64,000 nucleotides of DNA, taken from Phaseolus vulgaris. Lineage: Eukaryota; Streptophyta; Magnoliopsida; Fabales; Fabaceae. The stretch lies in NCBI RefSeq assembly GCF_000499845.2, contig NC_023749.2, positions 46,260,108 to 46,324,107 on the forward strand, in the 5' to 3' direction. Both the position numbers and the translations under genes were made by a program. Shown here piece after piece: positions 12,114 through 24,535 of this stretch (within the stretch, counting starts at the first letter, position 1; every line of letters begins with the position of its first letter). The notes below the pieces were generated by a model, which was not told the origin of the DNA, ran no database searches, and worked only from the letters and a program-made list of their open reading frames with translations.

Positions 12114-13349
12114 TTTCTAGTAGTGAGGGTTCTACGAGGGGTGAGAGGATTTGTAGTAATGAGAGTGAGAAGTTGTAGGAGGATTATGTGAGAGGGTTCG
12201 AAAGAATTTGAAAGAGTGAAAGAGGGGTAAGTGTATATTTCCGAAGAGGTCAAAGAATAGAATGGGGAATTGTTTTTGGAAAGATGAATGGTATGGAGAG
12301 AACGAAACGCAAAACAATGTATATTTTGAAGGAGAATTGTTACAATTGTAAATGACAAAGTTTGAAAGATAATTCTGATAGTTATTAAGTTATCCTATTA
12401 TACGGATAATTATGATGATTTTTAATAATCATCATATTAAAATTGTCACAACTTACATGTACGACCAATAAACCAATATATGTCACATGTACAACCAATA
12501 TAGACCAATATATGCCACATGTTGAAATATTAGTTTCTAATGTGAAATCTTTTGCGTAATTTTATATCTAACAATTACTAAATCTATGTTGAAATTTGAA
12601 AATGAAAAAAAAGGGATAAAATATACTGAGATTATAAAATTTGATTACTTTCTCCATTGATTTAGAATTATTGGCATATCGTATTATTGATTAGTTTCTC
12701 CATTTACTAGGCTTCCACCGTTATATGATTAAATTAATTTTAGGGTATGAAAAGGTGTTGGATTATGTACTCATACCTTTACATTAGTCTTTTGGCTTTG
12801 CCATAGTGGGTTGTGTGTTGTTTTCTTTTGATTATTTTGTTTGTGTTTGTTTGAATCACAAGTATAGTTTGGAAAACAAGAAATTGAAGAAAAGGAACCT
12901 CGAGAAACTTCTAAGGTTTATAGCAATTTTTTTTTCTAAACATACCCTTGACCTAATCAGTTAAAAAAATAAATGTTATGTGTTAGGTTGAGATATTAAT
13001 TTTTTTTCTTCTATATTCCTTATTTTTTTTGTTATTTTTATGTGTATGAGGATTATTGAGTGATAATCTTAGGAGAAGCTTGGGTGGATTTTTTAAATAT
13101 CTATAATGATGTCTGATACTTGAACTTTTGACTTTCAAACACGTTCTTAGCATTGAGTTGATTATGTTCAATCTTTCATCATTAATGCTTAAAAATGTTA
13201 AATTGATTGCTTTATTTCTCATATTTAAATTTTTAATTATGATACATATTATATTGTAGTTTTCTGATCCAAGGAAACAGGAAGTGTGCCAACTATAGAA
13301 CACATTTTGGACATCAAGAAGAGCATGTGATTATTGAAGAATATAATAT
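12114..13349. other. Unit A DNA shared with 39415-40604, no gene
   Basis: 12135-12460 matches the 3' part of the unit-B CACTA (ending 'aaaattgtcacaacttac') but lacks the terminal TAGTG, so it is a truncated CACTA end. 12460-13349 matches 39760-40604 closely. A short basic open frame on the minus strand at 12023-12358 overlaps the repeat and has no family resemblance. Confidence 0.55.
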
Positions 13350-13355
13350 AATGTC

Positions 13356-14966
13356 TATTGGGTTCAATAGTGTCAAAGTTCAAGAGGGGGGTGAATTGAC
13401 CTTTTAAAACTTTCGCGCAGATTCAGATTTTATCACAGTACACAAAAAATAAATCGATTTATTTAACAATGAACATATTTATTTTTACACTGTTTATGTA
13501 TTAAAATCGTTTATATCAGTTAAGTAGTTCTTGATGTTAAGCAGATTAATTCTCAAGCTACACACACATTGATTTTAGAGAGGAAACTATGAAAAGCAAA
13601 ATCAGTGACCTTCAACTTCTAAAGCAAGTGATAAAAGTTCAATTACTAGCTTTACAATTAATTGGGTAACCTTCCACAATCAAACAGTTTCAATTATACT
13701 TAACAATTCATATACCTTTTTTAAAGGAACCAAACAAATTTTTCCAGAAACTAAGAACAGAATGAACAAGCCCAGAAAGAACAGATTTATTTGTAATTGA
13801 ACAGATTCAATTTCTGACAGATTATCAGATAAAGCAATAACCGAGTGCAGGGATGAAGAGAAATTGAACACACAACAATTATACTGGTTCACTCAAATGA
13901 GCTACATCCAGTGTCTCACCTAATCCAAGGTGAAATCCACTAAATAAACGTATCAAACACACTTACACAGCCACTGTTCTTGAACCCTACAAGAAACTTG
14001 ACACACTAGTTGAAAAACACTATTCCAGCACACACACTCTTCAAGAAACACTATCAATAAGAGTTCACAACCACACTTTACAAGAAATTGAAGTATGAAA
14101 CGAATACACCTGATAGAGAATGTAGAAATTTGCCTTAGACCAGTAGAACAGATTGCTCACACAGTGACAACACCTCTAACCAAGTCTTAGAAGCAACCAA
14201 GAACAAGCACACTTTGTGATTTGGAAAATCTTTCAAGAACACGTGCTAATCCTCTGAAAATCCTTATTTCTCTGTTGTAAACTTGTTTTCTCAATTGTAT
14301 AATCAACTCTTAAACGCAGGAACAAACTCTCTTTTTATAGAAAAATATTTTATAACAGATTTTCAAAAAAACAGTTCAAGTTGTTATAAAAAGAACAGAT
14401 TGAAAATAAATGAACAGATTTATTTTCAAAGGCGGTTAGAAAATCTGTTATGTGAAGGAGACTTAGTCAAACACCCTGGTGCAAGGATAAAACGTAAAAA
14501 AACCTTTTAAGGTAAACATGGCACCAGACTAAAAAGAATCTATTTATTTACAGATGAACAAATTCATTTTCAAAACGATAACAGAAACTTCTTAACAAGT
14601 GAAACACATTCGTTTTGATGGAATGAAGACTTAGTCAAAATACATGATGCACAAAACATGATTTTTAAAAATATTTAATCAAGGCATCAACTTAAGAAAA
14701 GAATCTATTCATTTAGAAAAGAACAAATTCATTTTTTATGCATAAGGATATTTTTGCAAAACATGTGAAAAACAGTTTCATAAAACTTGTGCTTGCTCTT
14801 ATCACATGGTCAGGGGCTAAGAGGTGAGTTACCTAGCAAAAAACCTACTCTAAACAACCTCTAAACTATACCTAAGACATTCTTAAAGCAAATGTAAATA
14901 CTAATGAAATTTACACAAATGGCTTCATCAAACACATGTCTTGAAGGGGCAACAACCATCTTCAAC
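13356..14966. mobile_element. 1.6-kb non-coding insertion with 6-bp flanking duplication
   Basis: AATGTC occurs immediately before (13350-13355) and after (14967-14972) this block, while unit B has a single AATCTG at about 40604-40609 with the same flanks. The block starts TATTGGGTTCAATAGTG and ends ACCATCTTCAAC. It has the phrase 'gttcaagaggggggtgaattg' near its start and 'actggttcactcaaatgagc' in the middle. Related phrases occur in the neighbouring DNA (15326-24180, 40969-42890), so it belongs to a non-coding repeat family. No coding domain, TIR or PBS was recognised and the class is uncertain. Confidence 0.55.
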
Positions 14967-14972
14967 AATGTC

Positions 14973-16403
14973 AAAATGATTTGTCTTATTTTGTGCTTTG
15001 TGAACAATATGTTAGGTTTTTATTTGTATTACTTCATAGCAACATTAGTCTTTTACTACTTCATCCTAGTTTTTTAACTCATATATCGCGTTTGATTTTG
15101 AATTTCAATGTGTCCACTTGATATATTTTAGTATAAATTTTGAATTTAGTTATATATTTATAACTTGTCAATTGATTAATGTTATATCCATTTATTTATT
15201 GAAAAAGTATTTTAACAAACAAAGATAAATAAATACAATAGATGTAAACAATCATGGTTGAAAAAGTACATGCTTAAATGATAAATGAGTAAAAAAAATG
15301 TTCACAGTGTTGACTTTATGAGAGTATAAGTTCAAGAGGGAAGTATATTGTACTTAGACTAATTTTCGCAACAATACTTTTTAAGCAATCCTAGGAGTAA
15401 AATAGTTGATTGTTTTATGAAACAACAAATTGTAATTTTCTGAGCAAAAGGTGATATCAGAAAAACACCTGATTATAGTGAGATTCAACAAATTATATTT
15501 CTGACTCCAGTTTTTCTAATCACGTAGTAGATTCACTTATATAGAACAAACTAAATTTCAGATACCAAAATAGAATATTTTAACAAATTCGAATACTTGA
15601 TAACAACTCAAATTTTGATTTTTAATATGTCATGAAAGATTCTAATCTTGAAACTTTTTAGTTACTTAGTTCCTTAAGCAAAGATAACAATTTTAGATTT
15701 TATATATCTTGAAACTAGAGAGACATATATTGCAGAAGAACAATTTGTTAATCTTTGATACAACAAATTTAAGTTTTATTCTAGTTTTACAAAATTTTCA
15801 TAATCTTAAACAATGAATAGGAAAGCATTAAACCACTCAAAGATTTATACTGGTTCACTCAAAACTTAGCTAAATCCAGTTTCATCTCATACTAAGATGG
15901 ATTTCACTAAATCAAAAGTATCTTTTACAAAAGATTTATCAAGATCAGCTCCTGAACCTTACAAGAACTATAAGCACACACTGGAAAACACTTTTCCAAC
16001 AAAGCTTATGCTTCAAGAAACTCTGTCTTAGAAGCAACCAATACAACTTTACAAAATAAAAGAAGTATGAAACGAATACACCTTATTTGTAGACTTAGAA
16101 GACACAACCCAGGGACCTCCAAACAGCAACAACTTTATGAATCCCTTGATCACAAGCTCATAATGAAAATGAAAGCACAAAGAACTCACAAAGTTTCAAA
16201 GCACTTTCCAAAAATCAAATTCTCTCAAAGAACTTCTCAAGCTTTTGAAAACAGTGAGAATATATGAATTGAAGAGATGATTAGATCAGAAAACCTGTTT
16301 CCCTTTTATAAAATAAAAAACATAACAGATTCGAAAAATAGTTTTAAATCTGGTAATAAAACAACAAACTAAAAGTTAAAATAACATGTTGATTTCTCAA
16401 AAT
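14973..16403. other. Unit A DNA with older copy of the non-coding repeat
   Basis: From about 15300 the sequence resembles the 13356-14966 element and is matched by 40940-42050 in unit B. Its 3' part resumes at 23711 after the CACTA insertion. A 66-codon open frame at 16067 is also open at 41717 in B, but the equivalent place in the 13.4-kb copy (near 14096) is stopped, so I do not call it a gene. Confidence 0.5.
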
Positions 16404-16442
16404 CACTAGCGCAGAAATGTTAATCAAGTGCGATTATTTTAC

Positions 16443-16690
16443 ATATATAAATGCGGCTATAGAGCTGCATTTGATCAACACGCATTTGTAAATCAGAGAG
16501 ATAGAAATGCGGTTGTACAACTGCATTTGTAAATACTATTTATAAGTGCGACTATTTATATTCTTCTGAATGAGGGGGAGGGTTTAGGGGTTTAGGATTT
16601 ACAAATGCGGCTTTGGTAATAGCCACATTTGTAAATCATGTTTTTGATTTACAAATGCAGCTTTGGTAAATAACCGCACTTGTAAATAGT
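16443..16690. repeat. Subterminal repeats of the CACTA, left end
   Basis: ATTTACAAATGC(G/A)G occurs at 16597 and 16647, and the inverted GCATTTGTAAAT or close variants at 16482, 16523, 16625 and 16670. In En/Spm elements, arrays of short subterminal motifs are bound by the element's accessory protein. By analogy these are candidate binding sites, not demonstrated ones. Confidence 0.7.
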
Positions 16691-17039
16691 GGTTTTTTTT
16701 AGTGCAATCTGTTTTGTCCCAAAACCATATAAATTAACCTGCATATTGATCAAAATGTACCCAGCTAGACAAATACATAATTATAGAGATAAATTCAGAG
16801 AATCAAAATGTACATTACAAACAAGTAATCAAATTACATATAAAACCTACACTATTGATCAACTATCCTAGAGTTATAAAAATTTATGAAATATGTGGAC
16901 CAAGAATGTCTCACATATGACATGGCTTCCGAATTCATTGGTATTTCTTCCGTGAATAACTGCATTGCAAAATATAGTTGACATAAATTAGTTTTTAGAT
17001 ACATATATGTTCAAGAATTATAAAAATGATTTAACATAT

Positions 17040-19739
17040 CATGTTACCTCTTTCCAACCAGTTTTAACACCTAGTCTTATAATGGTAATCATCCATTGCA
17101 TAATGTAATAGCCCCACTCATAGCTTCCTGGTTGTTTATTATACTATAATTCAATAAAAAGTAAAAGTTAGTATATTGATAAACAATGATAAGAGAAAGA
17201 AAAAAAATTACAAACCTTTATTCTTATCTAGTTCAAATTATTTGAACTGGATCGACCTTTTAGGATGTTATATCCACGCCATGAACTGGTTAATACAAAA
17301 AACCTCGTTAGTAGATGGTTAATTAGTAACATACAAAGTTAAGTTTATACTGTACTTACGTATCAATGATATCCTTAAATTTTGCGGGTATCTTCTTGTG
17401 TAAGGAACATAACCACACAACAGTCTTATCAACCATTGATAAGACAAGTAACTGCCAATGATGCTTATATCATCCATGAAAAGAGTTAGTAAATATTTAA
17501 AACATGAAATAGTAATAATTGATGACATATAATTAAACTTACTCATTAATATAAGAGCATAAATAAATTTCTTTTCCCTCATTTTCCAGGGTGTTAGTGA
17601 TGTATGCTTGAGTCTCATATGATCTTGGTCCAACGGGATTAGTATATGCATGATCTAAGAATCCATACACATTTTCCTTCCCCTTAGTGAGATAGACTCC
17701 ATGCAAAAACCTACAAGTTATTAGTTAAAGCATAATCAATAATAATTTAACATAAAGTAAATTGAATAATAGGTAAAGATACTTACATCATAAAAAATTG
17801 AATTATATTTATATTGATCTCCTGATTCTCAGATACAAATTCTAATAAATATGTGTTGTACATCATCAGTGGCAGTTCAATGTTTATTTGAAAAAACGTA
17901 TCATCCCACGGAACTCCAAAAGGTTCATTACCAATCTGACTAGCAATGAGACCTAAGGAAGCTATAGGATTGTCAACTGGAACCTCACGCTTCTTCTCCA
18001 GACTTGGTTTCCGAAAAGGTTTCTACAAGATAAAGAACATTTGTATTAAATTATATGTAATATATAAATATAAATAAAAATCAATATAATGAAATGAAAT
18101 TATTACATGAGGTTGGGGCATAAATCGAATGAGGTCTCTGGGTCAGGCAACGAATGTCTGAAATGCATCAACCACAGTGGTTACCTCATCTGAAGGTAGT
18201 GGAACACGAGCATCAGGTACTCGTACTTTTTCAACTGTTACCTTCACCACATTAGGGGAGAGAGGAACATTATGTAAGGTGGTGGCCTCTTCATAGACTT
18301 TTCCAAGGGCCACCACCCGAGGAAGTTTGTCGCCCGCTACCAGTAGCTCACAATCCTTCATCTGTCCAATGATATCATCCCTTGATGTTGTAGGAGCCGC
18401 ACAACTCCCCTTTGTGCTCTTGGGAGTGGGACTAACAAGGGGTTGAATCGGATCAACACAAATTTGTTGCGATAGAAACTCTTGTCGCATTCGATCATTC
18501 TCCTTTCTCATCTTTAGCCACATCAAATAAGTCTTCTTTCTCATATCCTCCATTAATTCTTCTCGTATCTTAGTCTTCATTTGAGTTTCGCTCTCTTTGG
18601 AGGAGGAGGATCACTGTCGTTCTGAAACTCCAAAATATAGTTTAATTCCAACCCCTTGTCCAGCTGCACGAACACGACCACAGTGCTCAGGTCATCCAAT
18701 TACTTCAACCAGGATATTGTGACGACCTTCAGCAACAAATTTACCATCGGATTCCAAGGAATCCTACAAGAGACAAAAATCATATCAATTTTTAATAAAA
18801 TTAATGCTTTAAAATAAATGAAAATAACAAAAATAGCTTACAATTTTTTTGATGATAACCCCGGATTGCTCAGAACTTGGTGCACCTGACTTTTTAATTC
18901 GGGTCCTCTTCCATTTTACATGGCGAAAAAGGTGGTGATGGAGGAGAAGTGACCCCTGTTTCCACATTCTCAGACGACGTCCCCTGTTTAGATTGCTCCT
19001 TTTCCACCATCAGTGCTTGCTCAAGTTTTCGATACCCCGAACGAGACATTGCGTGCGGGGTAACATTCTTCAAAGCTATCTCTTGAGCTTTCTTCCAACG
19101 ATCCTGTCATAATTGAAATAAACAAAGTGAAGTAAATAAGATAAACTTATTAATGTTATATAAATAAAAAAAGTTAAGTTACTTCACTTACCATCCAAGC
19201 CTCATTTTGACGGCTTTCTTTAAAAAGACGTCATGTCTCTTCATTAATATGTTTGTACTTTAAACATGGATTTTCGTCTTTAAGGTCGCCAAAAACGTAT
19301 CTCGAAGTCAGTCTTGACTTAAAGGTACGAAATTTAAGTTTGATATTGAATATAATCTTTGGTCAAAGCGGTTCCACATCAGGAATTTCAAAGTTTTCCT
19401 GGAAAATAACATCACCAAATTAAAATTAATCAATGAATATTAAAAAGCATTATATCAAAATGTAAAGCTTACTAGAACATCCTCCCAGATCATGTTCCGG
19501 TCGACCTCTGACACCTCATCCCATGAATTAATAAAAATGGAGAGCCTCTCACGAGAAACAACTCCAAGATAGCTCATAAACTCATCTGCTTTAGGACCAA
19601 AAGCCACTCCAGTGTTCACGTCAATGTCAACACGTGTCTTCTCACCAGCAGCACGTCTCAATGTGAGATGCTTCAATCTAGTAGGTCCTCTGCTGCCTCG
19701 TCCGGATCGAGGTTTGAGTGGGTTCTAATCGTCATCCAT
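17040..19739 (-). pseudogene. CACTA second gene: transposase-24-like plus Ulp1-like protease, decayed
   Basis: The start is at 19739 (MDDD then a stop), followed by 'LKHLTLRRAAGEKTRVDIDV' and 'DEVSEVDRNMIWEDVL' to a splice donor at 19472. The next exon, from about 19399, has 'ENFEIPDVEPL' and 'RLTSRYVFGDLKDENPCLKY', the usual CACTA second-gene region. After it come 'RWKKAQEIALKNVTPHAMS' (near 19090), a charged helix 'MKTKIREELMEDMRKKTYL' (18580), and a DUF8039-like block 'CELLVAGDKLPRVVALGKVY' (near 18330). A C48 (Ulp1-like) peptidase region follows: 'HGVYLTKGKENVYGFLDHAY' (near 17680), 'HWQLLVLSMVDKTVVWLCSL' (near 17450) and 'KQPGSYEWGYYIMQWM' (near 17120). The catalytic Cys expected before GYY is Trp (TGG, 17114-17116). 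Ulp1 proteins cleave SUMO-type conjugates; the role in CACTA elements is unclear. Multiple stops make it a pseudogene. Confidence 0.75.
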
Positions 19740-19846
19740 GTCTCTGTTAAAAAAATTAGGTAACAAACATTAGTTAATCTGCATCGAATTAAAATCATAT
19801 TAAAATAATACATAAAATTCTAAATGCTCATTTACGGGTTGAATGT

Positions 19847-22796
19847 TCATATGTAAATTCCGTCACTGTTGTATTTACGGGTTGCATGTACATCATCAAG
19901 TACATCGTCATCTTTATTAATTATCATTGATGTGAATGAACGGGGGTCAACATTTTCAATATCATCTATAGTCTCCCCTTGTTTTTTCCCGTGTAAAACG
20001 ACATACCAGTGTTCTGGCGTAGGATCTTTCACGTAGAAAACTTGAGATGCTTGTTGAACCATTATAAATGGCTCATCTCGATACCCTATCTTTCGAAAGT
20101 CCACTAGTGTGAATCCTGATTCATCAATTTTAACCCCACTTTTATTGTCAACCCATTTACACTTGAAAACTGGAATGGAAAACTTAGTGTAGTCAACCTC
20201 CCATATCTCTTCTATAAACCCATAGTATGCCATTGATCCAAGTACTGGATTTGTATCTTTCGAAGTCGAAAACTGCATTGACTCGGCTTCAAGAGTAACA
20301 CCAGAATTTTGAATTGTACTCTTTTCATCCATGGACTTCATGTAAAATATACAATTATTCACTTCGTACGTTGTACATGAGATGACACCAAACTTCAATC
20401 CAGCAGCCAACCAGGTCAAGGTCTCTGATGTTGTTGAATCCTTGAACACCTCGTCTTTAAACCAAGGCATGAAAGTTCTATTATGTTCCATCAAGACCCA
20501 TTTCTCTGCTTGTCGTGGGTTATTTACCTTCACAATGGCTTTATGAGCTTTTATGTAAGGTATACCTTCATCTGTGTTATTCAATATGTACAAATGTGCT
20601 TGCAAGACTTCTGATCGAGATTTTCTTACAATACTCACACCACGTAAACATTTACTTATAGAACACCTATGGTGCCATGAATTAGTTGGAAGACCTATTG
20701 GATTTGCTTTTGTCATGTACTCTAAACAAAATTCAATACTTTCTTCAGCTATGTACCTTTCAATCATTGAAGCCTCTGGACGATAATGATTTTTCACGTA
20801 ACCTTTCAAAATTTTCATATACCGCTCAACATGATACATCCATCTTAAGTACACTGGTCCACAAAATCTAACCTCTCTTACTAGATGCACCACTAGATGA
20901 ACCATGATTTCAAAAAAAGATGGAGGAAAAAACATCTCCAATTCACACAAGATAACAACAATTTCATTTTGAAGTTCATGTAGTTTTGATGGATCAATGA
21001 CTTTACAACAGATGGAAGAGAAGAATGAGCACAAATGGGTTATGGTATGTCTAACATTTTTTTGTAAGATCCCATGGATAGCTACAGGCAACAACTGTTG
21101 CATCAAGATGTGGCAATCATGAGACTTCAACCCAATTAACTTCAAATCTTGCATTGACACTAGGCTCTTCACATTTGAGGAATGTCCTTGCGACACTTTC
21201 ACACCTTTTAGACATTGACAAAAACTAATTTTTTCATCTTTTGACATTGTGTAACAGGCTGGGGGCAAATATGTACGCTTACCCATTTCTATGGGTGTCA
21301 ACTCGCCACGTATGTTCATCTCAATCAAATCTAAACGAGCATTTAGACCATCCTTCATCTTCTCGTTAATGTTAAGAAGTGTACCAATTAAGCTATCACA
21401 CACATTCTTCTCAACATGCATTACATCTATACAATGTCCGACTTCTAACCTCGACTAGTACGGAAGATCAAAGAAGATTGATTTCTTCTTCCAAATGTTT
21501 GTCACAGATGACTTTTTTTTTACTTACCGAAGGTGTGGTCTATGTTATTTACCTTTTCGTAAACCTCAACACCGGTTAATGGAGTTGGTGGACCACTAGC
21601 CTCTTGGTGTCCATTAAAGGCTTTTTTCAACCTCCGGTAAGGATGATGACTTCTAAGAAACCTCCGATGTCGAAGATATACCGTTTTCCTTCCATGTTTC
21701 AATTGTTGAGAAGGAGTGTCTTCTTCGCATATTGGACATGCTTTATGACCCTTAACACTATAACCTGATAAGTTACCATATGTCGGAAAGTCATTGATGG
21801 TGCAAAATAACATGGCATGAAGCTTGAAAGTTTCATTAGCAAATCCGTCAAATACTTCAACACCCTGGTCCCACATTAACTTCAAATCTTCAATTAGAGG
21901 ATTTAGATATACATCAATATCATTCCCTGGCCGTTTCGGATCGGATATCATCATAGACAACATCATGAATTTTCGTTTCATGCAAACAAACACTTCATCC
22001 TTAGAATGATGGGAAGATACCACATAACCTTCATTGGGGCTCCATGCTTTTCTATATCTTCAATAGTATCATCATCTTTTTGTTTCAACTTATAACGTGA
22101 TAACCCACACCTCGGACAACTTTTCAACAATTCAAAATCTTTCCGGTATAATATACAATCATTAGGACATGCATGTATCTTTTTATACTCCATACGCATT
22201 AGACAAAGAATCTTTTTGGCCTCATAATTACGATTAGGTAGAGTATTTCCCTCTGGAAGCATATCCTTCAACAACTGAAGCAATTCCGTGAAGCTTTTAT
22301 CAGTCCATCCATTTATTGCCTTCAAATTCATCAATCTTAACACCGCCGACAACCATGTGAAGTTAGTTGATCCAGGATACAATGGAGTCTCTGCATCGCT
22401 TGACATACTTCCATATCTATGCGCTTTTGCAAAAGACTCAACTCCTACATCACGAATCATGTCTTCCAATCGATCATCATCTACATCATCGTGTACTACT
22501 TCATCCATGGTGGACCCCACGTATTCTTCAATTACGGAAACACGTGGTAAATTTAATAATTCACCATGCCATGTCCAAGTTGTATAAGATCGAAGAAACT
22601 CATCACATAGAAGGTGCTCCCTCATTATATTAACATCCAGTATCCTTCCATTCAAACAATTAACACACGAACACCTGATCTTTGCTCCATCATGACCACT
22701 ATTAATCGTGTTATGTTGTGCAAATTGTATAAATTCTTTTACTCCTCTTTCGTACTCCTCACTTATACGAACAAAATTCATCCAATTTCTATCCAT
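19847..22796 (-). pseudogene. CACTA transposase (tnp2 type) with DUF4218 and DUF4216, broken
   Basis: It starts MDRNWMNFVRISEEYERGVK at 22796 with a transposase-associated zinc region (IRCSCVNCLNG). The tnp2 domain follows: 'ACPNDCILYRKDFELLKSCP', then 'INDFPTYGNLSGYSVKGHKA' near 21770, 'GHCIDVMHVEKNVCDSL' near 21420, a DUF4218 block ('LPVAIHGILQKNVRHTITHL', 'CGPVYLRWMYHVERYMKILK'), and a C-terminal DUF4216 block ('SIPVFKCKWVDNKSGVKIDE') ending at 19847. At about 22000 'MWYLPIILRMKCLFA' runs straight into 'CMKRKFMMLSMM'. The roughly 80 residues that normally lie between, including the conserved ATDG-NPF block, are missing and the frame changes. A TAG interrupts 'FFDLPY-SRLEVGH' near 21455. 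The protein would normally cut and join element ends in the nucleus; this copy cannot be made intact. Confidence 0.85.
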
Positions 22797-23514
22797 TATA
22801 TATTTTGGAATGGTTAGAATTTTTATATCAGTGTTCTATCTCACGCGTTTGCCGAGGGTCGAACACCCACGGACTCAATACCAAAACATATTATTGCTAA
22901 ATATAACATATAAAGTAACAACTAACTACTAAATAATATAAATTTTAATATGAATTACATAATACATAAAAAAGAACAAATTCAAAATATAGTAAGTACT
23001 AATACTAAATAATATAAATTTTGAAAAATACAAATTATAATACATAATAAACATACAAATTCAAAATATAATAAATACTAAATAATATAAAATTTAAAAT
23101 ATACAATAAATTATAATACATAAAAAAATCAAAAAAATGCAAAAAAAAATAAAAATTTAAAATTTAAAACAGCATACATCAACCTTGTGCATGAACCAAA
23201 GTTGGTGGTGAAGAGTGGTAGGGGAGCAAGAGCAACATCGGCAGCAACGGCAGCAGTGGTAACGAAAGCGGTGGCGGAGCAGCAACGGAGAGCCAATGGA
23301 ACAGTGTACCTTCGACCAACAATGCAAGGAAACAAAAGCCATTAAAAACGAAAGTCAGTGTGAAGATTGAAAGCAATCAATATATGTACCTTCGACCAAC
23401 AATGCAATGAACAACGCATACGAGAGGCAAACAAAAAGGATGAACAACACAAATGAAAGGAAGAACAGAAAGAAACTACGAAAGTGTTGAGGCACGTAAA
23501 AAAAATTAGGGTAA
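22797..23514. other. CACTA region upstream of transposase start
   Basis: This AT-rich leader of the minus-strand transposase gene contains a short GC-richer stretch (23200-23350) with 'gcagcaacggcagcag'-type low complexity. Overlapping minus-strand open frames there are Ser/Leu/Cys-rich and look like products of low complexity. The promoter of the transposase should lie here, but I could not define it. Confidence 0.4.
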
Positions 23515-23520
23515 AAAGCA

Positions 23521-23710
23521 TTTACAAATGCGGCTAAACGTAAAAACCGCATTTGTAAATCAAACGCTTTGATTTACAAATGCGGTTATACAAACAACCG
23601 CATTTGTAAATCAAATTAATTTCAAAAATGTCACCGCGTTTTTTATGAATGCGTTTAAGCGCAAAGCCACATTAAATAAATAGCGCTCTTTTCTTCATTT
23701 TGCACTAGTG
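23521..23710. repeat. Subterminal repeats of the CACTA, right end
   Basis: TTTACAAATGCGG at 23521 and 23573 alternates with inverted CCGCATTTGTAAAT at 23547 and 23598, the same motif set as the left end. The element finishes CACTAGTG at 23710. Confidence 0.75.
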
Positions 23711-24204
23711 AATACACGAAGTGGAATCAAAACAGATTTTTGTGAAGTTGAAAACTGAATTTGGAAACAAAACAAATTTTGGAAACGAAACAGAATTTGG
23801 AAACAAAACAGAATTTCAAACAACTTATATCAGAAAGTTTTCAATCGGTTGTTTCTTCAAATAATAGATCGAAAAAGCAACAAAGTATGTAAGTCAGGAA
23901 CTTTTAACATGTTAAAAAAACTTTTAACAAATTGAAAAACCTGTAAATAGTTAAAAATTCAGTTTAACTCCTTTTTAAAAGATTTTGTGCTTTGACTCGT
24001 CATCATAGGCTTTGGAATAAGAGATAGATCAAGACACCAAACACTAGTCTAATCTACCTTAGCTACCTAGACACTTTATGAGGCACCAAGTCTTCTCTTC
24101 AAGGCTTATGGCGGCATCCACTTTTCTTCAAGGCCTATTGTTTCATCAAACATATATAGTTGGGTAGCTTTGGGATATCCAACACATAATTCCGAAATCA
24201 ATGA

Positions 24205-24535
24205 TATTTTATGGAGATTCTAAAATATATGGTATTTCACGGAGGTTCTAAAACTTATGATATTTTACTGGGGTTCTAAAACTTATGGTATTTTAAGAAG
24301 ATTTTGAACCTATGATAGTTTATAGAGGTTCAAAAACCTATAGTATTTTAAAACCAATAATATTTTATAAAGATTCTTAAACTCATGATATTTAATGGGA
24401 GTTTGATTTCTGGGATTTAAAAAAAAAAAAGGAAGACATTCTACATGGATTTAGGTGAAAAAATTGCAATCCTAGATGAATGAGGTAAGTAATATAAAAA
24501 TAAACCTGTTAAAATATTTTTTTTTCTTATGAGTG
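24205..24535. repeat. ~30-bp minisatellite and CACTA-like end
   Basis: About seven degenerate units of the type 'ttatggtattttacggaggttctaaaacc' run to 24420. They are followed by sequence ending 'tttttttttcttatgagtg' at about 24534, which resembles the element end at 52828. The same block exists in unit B at 42905-43270. Confidence 0.55.

Larger units (their letters stand above)
16404..23710. mobile_element. 7.3-kb CACTA (En/Spm) transposon with decayed genes
   Basis: The left end CACTAGCGCAGAAATG and the right end (inverted complement CACTAGTGCAAAATG) form terminal inverted repeats. AAT flanks both sides (16401-16403, 23711-23713). Unit B at about 42040-42060 reads 'gatttctcgaaatacactaag' with a single AAT and no insert, which is a direct empty site. 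Both subterminal regions are packed with ATTTACAAATGCGG motifs in both orientations. Two minus-strand genes are inside: a tnp2-type transposase (22796-19847) and a second gene with transposase-24-like, coiled-coil, DUF8039-like and Ulp1-like regions (19739 to about 17040). Both carry stops or deletions, so the copy is non-functional though nearly full length. Confidence 0.9.

Noticed and set aside
16067..16267. 66-aa open frame conserved with 41717-41917
   Set aside because: Both lie in a non-coding repeat present in the tandem duplication, and the third related copy near 14096 is stopped.
18143..18580. Stand-alone gene encoding a charged 145-aa protein
   Set aside because: It is one exon-like stretch of the CACTA second gene, flanked in order by its other domains.
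23129..23552. Several overlapping Ser/Leu/Cys-rich minus-strand open frames
   Set aside because: They arise from a low-complexity stretch in the CACTA leader; no conserved motif.
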